Part shown: piece after piece, positions 40,598 through 48,876 of the stretch
Layout of the letters: each line of letters starts with the position of its first letter
Position numbering within the stretch: the first letter of the stretch is position 1
Assembly: GCA_963708245.1 (NCBI GenBank)
Contig: OY970201.1
Coordinates: 4,712,001-4,776,000 of the forward strand
DNA length: 64,000 bases
Origin: CAVYXK01 sp963708245
Lineage (GTDB): Bacteria > Pseudomonadota > Alphaproteobacteria > Acetobacterales > Acetobacteraceae
Reading direction: 5' to 3'
Translations under genes and position numbers: made by a program
Notes under the pieces: generated by a model
What the model saw: the letters and a program-made list of their open reading frames with translations, nothing else
Databases searched by the model: none
What the model was told of the DNA's origin: nothing

Positions 40598-43500
40598 TTA
40601 GTTCGGGTTTGGGCAATTGTTAGGCAGCGAAGCATAGTAGCAGGTCCCTCCACTCTTGCTGTCAGGCACGATGCTGGTGTTCTTGAACACGGCGGTCCAT
40701 CCGGCGGTCGGGTCTGTGGTGGGGAACGGCGTCGGCGTCGGCCGCTCGTACTGGTCGGCCGCCACGAAGGTGGAAGGCAGCGTCACCGCGAAGGCGAGGC
40801 ACCCAGCCGGCGGACAATCCAGGTCCTTTACCGCCCAGACATTGCAAGCGTGGTCGCAGCTTGCCTTCAGGCCAGGGTCGGCCAGCAGACGCGGATCGTT
40901 TGCAGCCATACTGCAGCTGCACGATGACCCGTTCCATGAACAGAAGGATGCCGGCTTGCAGGTGGGATTGGTCAGGGTACCGCCCTGGCCGGTGTTGGTG
41001 GGATTGAGTTCGGCGGCAAAATTCTTGAAGTCGACGGTAACCTGGAGAATGTCCGTCTTGCCGTCGGGACCGGCGATCATCGTGCGCGTCCAGCCGGTGC
41101 TGTCCCACGGAACCGAAGCACCGGTGGGCGTATAGGGGCCTGTGTCGATGTTCATCCTTACCGCCTGCACACCGGTGTCGGGATCGAAATTGCCGCCGAC
41201 GTACATCTGATAGACCTGGTGTGTCGTGCCCTTCGCGTAGATGAAGTAGATATAATAGGTTTGGCCGCCGACGAAGGTATTGACGCTCAGTTGCTGGCAG
41301 GGGGCTGGGCTCGGCACGAGGCTGCAATCGCTATAGCCGGATGTCGGATCGTTGAATCGACTGTTCTTCTGCGTCGTTTGCGACACGGTGGTGTCGATAT
41401 AGTAGGCGCCGTTGTTAACCGTCATGGCACTGCGCTGCCAAGTGTTCTGAGTTCCCATGCGGATGAACGGAAACTGACATTTGGCGGTGGAGGGATCCAC
41501 GTTGCACTGGTTGGTCTTGGACAACCACTGCGCCCATTCCCGGGTTCCGGCGCCGGTATTGCTGCCGGTGAGAAATTGGCGGAACAGGCGCACGCCGTAA
41601 CAGAATGGGCCGGAACAGTCGCTCGACCACTGGCCACCCCTGCCCGCCACGGTGGGACAGCGGCCGGCAGAACAGGTGGAATCGATTTCCGTTCCGCAGG
41701 CTCCGGCGCCCCCGCCTGCCGCGCAACCAGGTGCAATGGCCGTGGTGACGATGTCATAGGGGCTGGTCACGGCCGTCGGCGGCGTCGGCGACATCGGCGG
41801 GCATGTTGATGACGACGTCGGATCGACCCCGATATTGGACTTGCACTCGGCGGTTTCCACCGGCGCCGAGTAGGTTGGATCGTTGTTGAACATGATCGTC
41901 TCGGGGACGATTGCCGAGCTGATCAGCCCGCCCAGTGAACCATCGTCGTCGTTCAGAAGCGTCTGCCGGTCGATATCGGTAAACCCGGTAAACGTGAATC
42001 CCGGATTGATGTATTGCAGCAGCTCCTCGGGCTGACTGGTGATGTACGTCCCGGCTTCAGGAGTTACGCCCTGCGACACCGACAGGAACAGCGGGATGTT
42101 CACATAGTGACGGATATCGACGTTGTTGAAGAACATGTTGTCCGAATGGAACGCCGGCGGATAGTAAAAACCGTTCGGCTGCTTCCAGCCGATCGCGGCA
42201 TTCGGCAGATAGCCGCCAGTGTTCGGTTGGCCAATGGGGTTCTTTCGCACCCCCGGCAGGTTGTAGTACATGCAATCGGCGAAGTCTGGACACGGCGTCG
42301 TGGTGATGTCCAGATAAGCATTGGAATCCTGGTAGCCTGGGCCGTCGTAGATGCTGAACAGTCGCTGTTCAACGGCGAAGGCTGCCAGTTGGATGCTGAC
42401 CCCCTCATCGATGTTCAGACAGTGGTTTCCGTCAGCGTAAACGCACGCAATGCCGCTCGCCGTGCTGAATGGGCCGGCATCCGACGCCAAGGGATTGGTC
42501 GGCTGCGTCATGCCGATCAGCGCGGAATGGCTGGCGAGCGACCAATATCCCTCGATCACGGATGAGCGCGAATAATCGCCGCCGGTCACGAAGGTCAGGC
42601 CGCTGTTCTGTACATCGGAGATGATGCTGTTGTCAAGCAAGTACCATTGCGGGCGTAACCAAATCGCCGCGAAGTTGTAGTCGGCCCAGTTGAACGAGGT
42701 GGTATAGTGATCCAATACCGTTACCGAGCAGTTCTGCAATGCCGAGCCGTTCGCGCAAACCTCGGTAACGCCGCTGCAGTCGGCACCCCAGGGTGTTGAG
42801 GCTGCGGGGCAGATGGTCGCCAGCCGGGAGCCGCCTGCATTGAAATGCGGATAGTAGGGGTCGGTGGCAACAACGTTGTCAGCCAATGGCGTGGGCGCGA
42901 TGCTCTTGACCGCATTGATGTAACCCGGCGTGGGGGTGTCGGCCGGCTTGACACCGTAGCAATTGGGCGCACTGCTGACGGTGTTGAACGAGTTCATCGC
43001 CGCCGTGCAATAGTTCTTGTAAAACGATTTTAGCGGGGTGGTGCCCTGGAAAGTCACATTCCTCTGCAGCGCCGAGTAGCCCGCCCATGTCATAGGCCCG
43101 CTCATCGGCGGTACATCGCGCATATCAGCATTGAAGGCCGGCGCGAACCAATAGCACGCGCCACAGGTACCGGCACCGGCCGCCATATTCCCCTGGAAAT
43201 CATTCCAGCCATTGGTGATCCAGAACACCGACGGATAATTGTAATCCGACGTGCCGCGCAGAAGCCATGCAGGGCTGCCGGCATTATCCGCCAGAATGCC
43301 AGGCACCTTGCGCGGGTTCTGCAGGTTATCCACCGCCGCGCGCGCGAAAATGCCGATATTGGAGTAGAACTTGTTGTTTGTCTCGGTTGCGTCCTCGAGG
43401 TAGTAGCCGTGCCCGATCGACAGGTAGCCGACATTGCGCGCCAGCTCCACGCCGAGCGTCGAGTGCACGACATACCAACGGGTCATCGAATCGTGCACCG

Positions 43501-45061
43501 ATGAATCCACCACGTACGTGTTGGCCGGGGTCAGGCGAGTCTCGTGGAAATGCACCGGGTAGTGCATGATCCGCCCGCCTTGACCCATCTGGTAAAATTC
43601 GACCCCTTGGACTTGGACCGCCGCAAATCCCTGGCGAAAGATAGTGTGGCCGCCGAAATAGTAGTGCGGGTCGATGGGTCCATTGGCTTCATGCTGACCG
43701 AAGGGAAGGTTGGCCGCGTCACCTGCGGATACGATCCGGATGCTGCGCGTCAGCAACGCAACCGCCGCTCGGGTCTCGGCGCCATTGGTCATCAGGTCGT
43801 CAGCAAAGCCCAGTCGGTTTTTGCCGGTATTTGTGTCTAGTCCGGCGCCCGACACCTTGTCCGCCAACGGGTATCTGGTTCCGTTATGCGGCCATTTGAG
43901 TCCCGGACAAGAAGGATCCGAGGTCCCTCCCGCCGAGCAGTCGCTGCGGTGGAAGGTGATCGTCGCTCCCTTTACCGTATCGATGGTCAATTGTTCGGAA
44001 TGGCCCGGCAAGTAGTCGGTGGTAGTGACGACAATCTGGTCCCCTTGCTTCCAATCCCCCTCGACGGGTCGCTCCAGCGTCAGCGACGTGTCGCCGGGCT
44101 TCTGGCTCGGGTAGTAGCCGGCCAGCGTCGTTTTATCCATTAGCCGCACCCAACTCGTGCCGGAATTCAGGGGGTCGGTGGGGGCCTGGGCATCGCCGGT
44201 AGTGCCCTTAAAGCCGCGCAGTTTCAGCGTGCCGCCGTAACAGACCGCCAGGACCTTGTAGCCGAAATACCCGGGCCCCTGCGGTCCTGCGGCGGTGTCG
44301 TACATCAGCGGCCCGTATTGGTAGAAATAATCGAAGACGCCGCCGGGCAGCGATAAGTTGTTGGTTTTTCCGTTGTCATTCCACGTAGTCAGCGGAATGC
44401 CGCAAGGTCCCACGCCTGGCGCAGTATAAGGGAGGCAAAGCGCGCCCTGGCCCGGCTGGCCGTTCGGATTGCCGTTGCTCAGATCCGCCCCATAGAGGTG
44501 GATCGTCAGAACTCCACCATCGGAGCCGAAGGGGGAGGCCGATGTCTTACCGTCTTCGCCGACCACCCCGGCCGTCAGCGTCCCCCCATTCTCGACTATG
44601 ATAGAGCTGGCCCAGAAATCGGTCGTGGAATCCTTGGCATCGGTGAAGTTCAGCTCACCCTGTGTGAGCGGGGTACCCTTGTCGTCATAAGTCTGAACGA
44701 TGTTGATGTTGCCATAGTAATACGTGCCTGGCGGGACGGTGCAGGGTCCGCTTACAACAAGGTCCGGTTGGCTCGTCGCTCCACCACCCCCAAGGAGAAG
44801 TGCCTGCTGCGGCAGCGTCCCGCCATTGCAAGTCACCGGGGTGGCGGCGCAGGCGCCTGCCACCTGTATCATCAGCAGCAGCCCAGTGATGAGCACGCCG
44901 GCGGCAAGCCCACTCCAACGCCCGGCATTCTGCCGCCGTACCTGCAATAGGGCGGCCGGTCCAAGGTGCAGCGCAGTTACAAAAAGCGCGAGCCCCGTGC
45001 TGCCGCTGGGCGGGCTAACGTTCCAACGACCGCCGGCGAGATCGGAGTTCTGTGCGTGCAT
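40598..45061 (-). CDS. Very large exported G8/CEMIP-like beta-helix protein, probable type II secretion cargo
   Basis: This 1487-residue protein has a ~50-residue leader, then a hydrophobic signal core (GLAAGVLITGLLLMIQVAGA) and likely cleavage near residue 72. Residues ~105-195 resemble the G8 domain (FWASSIIVENGGTLTAG, GGVLTIHLYGADL). Next come DWKQGDQIVVTTTDYLPGHS (~336-355), ETRAAVALLTRSIRI (~430) and YYFGGHTIF (~467). Then follow VQGVEFYQMGQGGRIMHYPV with HFHE (~484-507) and GVELARNVGYLSIGHGYYLE with DATETNNKFYSNIGI (~537-570). This is the order seen in animal CEMIP/TMEM2 (right-handed beta-helix). The protein holds dozens of cysteines, consistent with disulfides. It precedes gspE by 67 nt. 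Function is unknown; polysaccharide binding or cleavage is inference. Confidence 0.75.
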   Translation of the reverse strand: MHAQNSDLAGGRWNVSPPSGSTGLALFVTALHLGPAALLQVRRQNAGRWSGLAAGVLITGLLLMIQVAGACAATPVTCNGGTLPQQALLLGGGGATSQPDLVVSGPCTVPPGTYYYGNINIVQTYDDKGTPLTQGELNFTDAKDSTTDFWASSIIVENGGTLTAGVVGEDGKTSASPFGSDGGVLTIHLYGADLSNGNPNGQPGQGALCLPYTAPGVGPCGIPLTTWNDNGKTNNLSLPGGVFDYFYQYGPLMYDTAAGPQGPGYFGYKVLAVCYGGTLKLRGFKGTTGDAQAPTDPLNSGTSWVRLMDKTTLAGYYPSQKPGDTSLTLERPVEGDWKQGDQIVVTTTDYLPGHSEQLTIDTVKGATITFHRSDCSAGGTSDPSCPGLKWPHNGTRYPLADKVSGAGLDTNTGKNRLGFADDLMTNGAETRAAVALLTRSIRIVSAGDAANLPFGQHEANGPIDPHYYFGGHTIFRQGFAAVQVQGVEFYQMGQGGRIMHYPVHFHETRLTPANTYVVDSSVHDSMTRWYVVHSTLGVELARNVGYLSIGHGYYLEDATETNNKFYSNIGIFARAAVDNLQNPRKVPGILADNAGSPAWLLRGTSDYNYPSVFWITNGWNDFQGNMAAGAGTCGACYWFAPAFNADMRDVPPMSGPMTWAGYSALQRNVTFQGTTPLKSFYKNYCTAAMNSFNTVSSAPNCYGVKPADTPTPGYINAVKSIAPTPLADNVVATDPYYPHFNAGGSRLATICPAASTPWGADCSGVTEVCANGSALQNCSVTVLDHYTTSFNWADYNFAAIWLRPQWYLLDNSIISDVQNSGLTFVTGGDYSRSSVIEGYWSLASHSALIGMTQPTNPLASDAGPFSTASGIACVYADGNHCLNIDEGVSIQLAAFAVEQRLFSIYDGPGYQDSNAYLDITTTPCPDFADCMYYNLPGVRKNPIGQPNTGGYLPNAAIGWKQPNGFYYPPAFHSDNMFFNNVDIRHYVNIPLFLSVSQGVTPEAGTYITSQPEELLQYINPGFTFTGFTDIDRQTLLNDDDGSLGGLISSAIVPETIMFNNDPTYSAPVETAECKSNIGVDPTSSSTCPPMSPTPPTAVTSPYDIVTTAIAPGCAAGGGAGACGTEIDSTCSAGRCPTVAGRGGQWSSDCSGPFCYGVRLFRQFLTGSNTGAGTREWAQWLSKTNQCNVDPSTAKCQFPFIRMGTQNTWQRSAMTVNNGAYYIDTTVSQTTQKNSRFNDPTSGYSDCSLVPSPAPCQQLSVNTFVGGQTYYIYFIYAKGTTHQVYQMYVGGNFDPDTGVQAVRMNIDTGPYTPTGASVPWDSTGWTRTMIAGPDGKTDILQVTVDFKNFAAELNPTNTGQGGTLTNPTCKPASFCSWNGSSCSCSMAANDPRLLADPGLKASCDHACNVWAVKDLDCPPAGCLAFAVTLPSTFVAADQYERPTPTPFPTTDPTAGWTAVFKNTSIVPDSKSGGTCYYASLPNNCPNPN

Positions 45062-45520
45062 CTTTGAGACGCCTCCGGTGAACGTTGCCCGGATCGGGCG
45101 AATCGCCGTTTATTAGGGTTAAGGTTCTCCCCCACCGGACTGCTATGCCGTCCGGCCGTTGCCCTCGCAGAGGTTGGGGCGATTAACAGACGGAAACCCG
45201 TATTGCAAGGCATTCCATTCGATGAATCTGCTTCGATTCGCATCGCGCGGCCGGCTGCGGAGCCGGATCAGGTCTTGCCGCCTCGCGAAGTATCCAGCCG
45301 CATCGGTCTGCGCTATTATCTCTGTACTGTAAGGGTGAGGATGTGATGGCCGCACGTGGAGTTCTTCGACCTGCGCTGTCCATATTGTCGGCGTTTGGAG
45401 TCAACGTTGACGCAATTTCTGGAGGAGGATCGCGGAATACGACTTGCTTGTAAGGATCTGCCGATCCTGGGGCCACCCAGCCTGCTGGGATCGCGCGCGT
45501 TGCTCGCGGCCCAGAGACAG

Positions 45521-45528
45521 GGCGCTTA
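45521..45528 (+). repeat. Target-site duplication, left copy (GGCGCTTA)
   Basis: GGCGCTTA directly precedes the IS left end and recurs at 46997-47004 directly after its right end. An 8-bp duplication is usual for IS256-family insertion. The duplicated bases are in-frame dsbA-like coding sequence. Confidence 0.85.
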
Positions 45529-45557
45529 GATCGTGTCCCAGCACGTGGTGTAGGAGC
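45529..45557 (+). repeat. IS256-family terminal inverted repeat, left
   Basis: It begins GATCGTGTCCCA and ends TGGTGTAGGAGC, and pairs with 46968-46996 at 23 of 29 positions. The five central bases differ. Confidence 0.8.
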
Positions 45558-45586
45558 GGTGCTCCCGAGCAGCGTTGGCTGCGTGA

Positions 45587-46833
45587 TCAGGCTGCCACGG
45601 CAGGCAGACCGATCGGGATAGTATCGCTGATTGTGCCGAGTGTTTCCAGGCTCATGTAGCGACGCTGCACGGCCCACTCGTCGTTTTGTTCGAGCAGGAT
45701 GGCGCCGACCAAGCGCGCAATGGCCGCCTCGTTGGGAAAGATGCCGACCACGTCAGTGCGCCGCTTGATCTCGCCATTCAGCCGTTCCAACGGATTGGTG
45801 CTGTGGATCTTAGCGCGATGCTCTTTGGGAAATGCCATAAAAGCAAGCACATCCGCCTCAGCTTCATCCATCAGGCCGGCGAGCTTCGGCACCCGAGGGC
45901 GGAGTTGATCGGCGACCTCGCGCCATTGTTTGCGTGCGGCCTCAGCGTCGTCCTGAGCGAATGCGGTGCCGATCCAGGCCGAGACGATGCGGCGCTGGCT
46001 CTTGCCGGCGTGCGCCAGAGCGTTGCGCATGAAGTGCACCCGGCAGCGCTGCCAGGAGGCGTGCAGCACGCGGGCAACCGCGGCCTTCAGTCCCTCGTGG
46101 GCGTCGGAGATCACCAGCTTGACGCCGCGCAGGCCGCGGCGGGCCAGGCTGCGCAGGAACTCGATCCAGAACGTCTCCGCTTCGCTGGGGCCGACTGCGA
46201 GGCCGAGCACTTCACGTCGGCCGTCACTGTTCACGGCAACCGCCACAGTGATGGCAACCGAAACAATGCGCCCCTGCTCGCGCACTTTCACATATGTCGC
46301 ATCCAGCCAAAGATACGGCCATTCGCCTTCAATTGGCCGGTTCAGGAACGCCTGCACGCGCTCGTCGATCTCGCCGCAGAGCCGGCTGACTTGGCTCTTG
46401 GAGACCCCGGCGCACCCTCCGCTGCCATTCCAGCGGCTTCGCCGCCGGAACCTTGGGCAGCTCCGCCCATCGCCTGCACCAGATCATCGACGCTGCGTGT
46501 CGAGATGCCGTGCACGTAGGCTTCCTGGATCACTGCGGTCAGCGCCTTCTCGGCGGTGCGGCGGGGTTCAAGGAAGCCGAGGAAGTAGCTGCCTTTGCGT
46601 AATCTCGGAATGCGCAGCTCGACCGTCCCGGCGCGCGTCTCCCAGTCGCGGTCACGGAACCCATTGCGCTGATTGATGCGGTCAGGGCTGCGCTCGCCGT
46701 GCGCTGCGCCACACAGCACATCAGTCTCCAGCTCCATCAGTCGCTGTGCGGCGAAGCCGATCATCTCGCGCAGCAAGCTGGCGTCAGAACTCTTTTCCAG
46801 AAGGCCTTGAAGGGCAATCTTGTCGTTGGTCAT
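45587..46833 (-). pseudogene. IS256-family (Mutator-type) transposase, interrupted by ~50-nt insert
   Basis: The N-terminal frame (46833 to ~46465) reads MTNDKIALQGLLEKSSDASL, then GISTRSVDDLVQAMG. The C-terminal frame (from ~46411 to 45587) resumes GVSKSQVSRLCGEIDERVQA, then WPYLWLDATYVKV, KLVISDAHEGLKAAVARVLH and HSTNPLERLNGEIKRRTDVV. The catalytic DDE residues are therefore all present. Between the two parts are ~50-53 extra nt (46412-46464) encoding GAAQGSGGEAAGMAAEGA-like text and changing frame. The original would be one ORF of ~400 codons. The enzyme is inactive unless the frame is corrected in translation, for which no signal is seen. Confidence 0.85.
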
Positions 46834-46967
46834 CGCGGTGTCCTTGGGTCAGAGTTGCGATTCGCAACCCAATTCTACCCGGGTTCACCGCGGTGGCCGC
46901 CGCTGTGGATAAGTGGCCTGCCGGCGCCAGACTCTCGGCGGTCGCTCCGCCAGGCCACTTATCCACA

Positions 46968-46996
46968 GCTCCTACACCATCACTTGGGACACGACC
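46968..46996 (-). repeat. IS256-family terminal inverted repeat, right
   Basis: The reverse complement begins GGTCGTGTCCCA and ends TGGTGTAGGAGC, matching the left end. A TTATCCACAG palindromic arm (around 46909 and 46958) lies just inside the element. Confidence 0.8.
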
Positions 46997-47004
46997 GGCG
47001 CTTA
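46997..47004 (+). repeat. Target-site duplication, right copy (GGCGCTTA)
   Basis: This is the exact copy of 45521-45528, directly after the right inverted repeat. Reading across one copy restores the dsbA-like frame. Confidence 0.85.
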
Positions 47005-47366
47005 CCAGAAGCTGCGTGATCTGATGATGGGCAACCCACCAGATATTACGGTCGACTCGATCTATGCTATGGCGAATCAGCTCGGCCTCGACTGGCCCGG
47101 CTACAACGCGACATGAATGATTCCACTGTGGAGCAGCGACTTGACAGGAACATACGGTTGGCACGCATGATTGGCATTGATGGAACGCCGGCGCTGGTTA
47201 TTGGACGGAAGATGATTGCCGGGGTGGATCTGCTCGCGATCGAGGACGCCATTACGCAGACCCGCCATGACGCTCCAGTGCAAGCCGCGCAACAGAAAAC
47301 CGCGATACCGATGCAGTGATTGCGACACCGCGAAAGACGGCCAGGGTCACCGTTCCAGGGACGCCA

Positions 47367-47723
47367 ATGGCATCAAAATCAAAAAGTGCGCATCGACGGC
47401 CAGGTTCAGGGGTTTCGTGGGTAGTCATAGTCGGCGCAACGATGGCCGCAGCAGGCGTGGCTGGATGCGCCACGGTCAAACAGACCCATCTTGCAAACGG
47501 AATGCCCGCCTATCTCGTCAACTGCGAGGTGAGCCTTACTGGCCACGACCTGTGTTACCGGAAGGCAGGAGATCTGTGCGGGTACCGGGGTTATACGCTA
47601 TACGACTGGAAAGGACGTGTGCTGCCAATGCAGAAGCCCATACCCGGGTCCGACTCGGATGACTTCGACACATCTGCTCCGACAACCATTCTGATCGCCT
47701 GCAACCCTTGGGGACGCTGGTAA
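47367..47723 (+). CDS. Small putative lipoprotein, function unknown
   Basis: This 118-residue protein starts at ATG 47367. A basic N-terminus (KSKSAHRRPGSG) precedes a hydrophobic core VVIVGATMAAAGVAGCATVK with lipobox VAGC at ~33, so it is probably lipid-anchored. The mature part has four further cysteines (NCEVSL, DLCYRK, DLCGYRGY, ACNPWG), suggesting two disulfides. A longer reading from GTG 47316 overlaps the dsbA-like stop. I do not recognise the family. Confidence 0.6.
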   Translation: MASKSKSAHRRPGSGVSWVVIVGATMAAAGVAGCATVKQTHLANGMPAYLVNCEVSLTGHDLCYRKAGDLCGYRGYTLYDWKGRVLPMQKPIPGSDSDDFDTSAPTTILIACNPWGRW

Positions 47724-47782
47724 GCATTCGACCGGTGGGATCGGCCGGACCGGGACCGCTCCGGTCAACCGGGCGGCTTGCG

Positions 47783-47979
47783 CTAGTTGCTGTCTCTCTG
47801 AGCCACGTTGCCAAACAGCCGCCACGCGGACTCGAGCACCTGCGCCTGATAGAGTTCGCTAAGTGCTGCCGTATGGGAATGGTAATCGCCGATCGCCTGC
47901 ATCAGATCGCCATGCGTTTCATTCAGATAAATACGCAAGATCGCCCCGGCGGCGGCAATGTTGAAGCGACCAGCCCCGC
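47783..47979 (-). pseudogene. Lytic transglycosylase-like C-terminal remnant
   Basis: The minus frame ending at 47783 reads GAILRIYLNETHGDLMQAIG, then DYHSHTAALSELYQAQVL and ESAWRLFGN. This resembles the last part of SLT-type transglycosylases (ILRIYLNETHGDL...IGDYHSHTP...YQ). It has no start of its own; upstream it merges with the 3' end of the Kdo hydroxylase gene. The catalytic Glu region is missing. It is probably a leftover. Confidence 0.4.
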
Positions 47980-48867
47980 TCACGCCAGCTTCCGCCCGGC
48001 GAGCTCCTCCAGCACGGATAGCGGAGCGCGCGCCGCCTCCGCCATCGCTGCGACCGGCAGGTGGAAGGTCTGCTCCAACGCGCAGTGCCCGGATAGCGCG
48101 GCGTGCAGGACCTGATCGGTGAAGCACAGCCAGGTGGTACCGGACGGGAACATCACGTCGGCTTTCGGAGCCGTGGCCTGGTACGTCGCATCCAGCTTCC
48201 CCGCATCGTGCAGCCGCAGCATGATATGATCGTAGGTGCTGCGCCGCCCCTTGGTGATGCCCAGCTTCTCCAACAGCCACGCGCTGCCGGGCAGCGGCCT
48301 CCTGGCACGTGGCAGGAAGCGGCGGGCGTAGTCGGGGAACGGCTCGCCGACGCGCCACGCCCGCCCCGCTCCGTCCGGAGCGATGTTGCTGAACACCCGC
48401 AGGATCCGTCGCCCCAGCATCGGCCGCGTCGGGAAGGCGTCGACATGCAGCAGCCTGTCGTCGTGCCGCGGCGAGGTTGGGCGCCCGTCGATCTCGACCG
48501 GGCGGAAGCTAGTCCGAGCCCGCTCTAGGGCCGGCCCATAGCCCGGCAACAGGTCGTGCAGCAACTGCTCGGCCGAACGCCCGAACCGATCGATCATCCG
48601 CGCCAGCCGGGCGGCGGCATCGGGCGGCAACGACGTGTTGCCGATGCGTCCGGTAGCCGGATCCAAGCTGATGTTCTTCCTCTCGCCCCCGGCGACATCG
48701 CCGCTCAGGAACGTCGCCTCTTCGGGCTCGATGAGGAACGAAAGCTGCGGCAGCACCAGCACCCGGCCCTCTTCCAGCGCACCCACCGCTCGCCGGCAGA
48801 GCTCCGGGGCGAACGGACCGTGCCAGTCTCCGACCGGCAATTCCTCCAGCACCTCGGTGGCGTCCAT
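47980..48867 (-). CDS. kdoO: Kdo 3-hydroxylase, Fe(II)/2-oxoglutarate-dependent (KdoO family)
   Basis: This 295-residue protein of the Kdo hydroxylase family adds a 3-hydroxyl to the outer Kdo sugar of LPS, giving Ko, using iron, oxygen and 2-oxoglutarate. The metal-binding HxD is H141/D143 in DRLLHVDAFPTRPMLGRRIL, and a distal His lies in FTDQVLHAALSGHCALEQTF (~255-261). It begins DWHGPFAPELCRRAVGALEE and contains TSFRPVEIDGRPTSPRHDD, both family features. It lies 9 nt after the phosphatase-like gene and closes a four-gene minus-strand series. Ko-containing lipid A has been described in acetic acid bacteria, which agrees with the inferred host. Confidence 0.82.
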   Translation of the reverse strand: MDATEVLEELPVGDWHGPFAPELCRRAVGALEEGRVLVLPQLSFLIEPEEATFLSGDVAGGERKNISLDPATGRIGNTSLPPDAAARLARMIDRFGRSAEQLLHDLLPGYGPALERARTSFRPVEIDGRPTSPRHDDRLLHVDAFPTRPMLGRRILRVFSNIAPDGAGRAWRVGEPFPDYARRFLPRARRPLPGSAWLLEKLGITKGRRSTYDHIMLRLHDAGKLDATYQATAPKADVMFPSGTTWLCFTDQVLHAALSGHCALEQTFHLPVAAMAEAARAPLSVLEELAGRKLA

Positions 48868-48876
48868 GTCCTCGCC

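Larger units (their letters stand above)
45529..46996 (-). mobile_element. IS256-family insertion sequence, 1468 bp
   Basis: The boundaries come from three agreeing signals: an 8-bp direct repeat outside, terminal inverted repeats inside (45529-45557 and 46968-46996; 23 of 29 positions match, outer GTCGTGTCCCA-like and inner TGGTGTAGGAGC conserved), and a transposase occupying the interior on the minus strand. Its length is normal for the family. It sits inside a DsbA-like gene. The transposase is frameshifted, so this copy cannot move on its own protein. Confidence 0.88.
45356..47319 (+). pseudogene. DsbA-family thiol oxidoreductase gene split by IS256-family element and frameshifted
   Basis: The left piece (45356-45528) reads VEFFDLRCPYCRRLESTLTQ, then EEDRGIRLACKDLPILGPPS and LLGSRALLAAQRQGA. 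It holds the CPYC active site and runs into the IS. After the IS and one copy of the 8-bp duplication the same frame resumes: YQKLRDLMMGNPPDITVDSI and QLGLDW. It then hits TGA at 47115-47117. Adding one C to the CCC run at 47096-47098 restores DWPRLQRDMNDSTVEQRLDR, then IGIDGTPALVIG (the cis-Pro loop TP), to the stop at 47319. The 5' end is also unclear (in-frame TGA upstream of 45350). DsbA-type proteins introduce disulfides in the periplasm; this copy is inactive. Confidence 0.75.

Noticed and set aside
46909..46970. Palindromic TTATCCACAG arms as a replication-origin (DnaA-box-like) signal
   Set aside because: Single pair lying inside the IS right end. No AT-rich unwinding region or further boxes.
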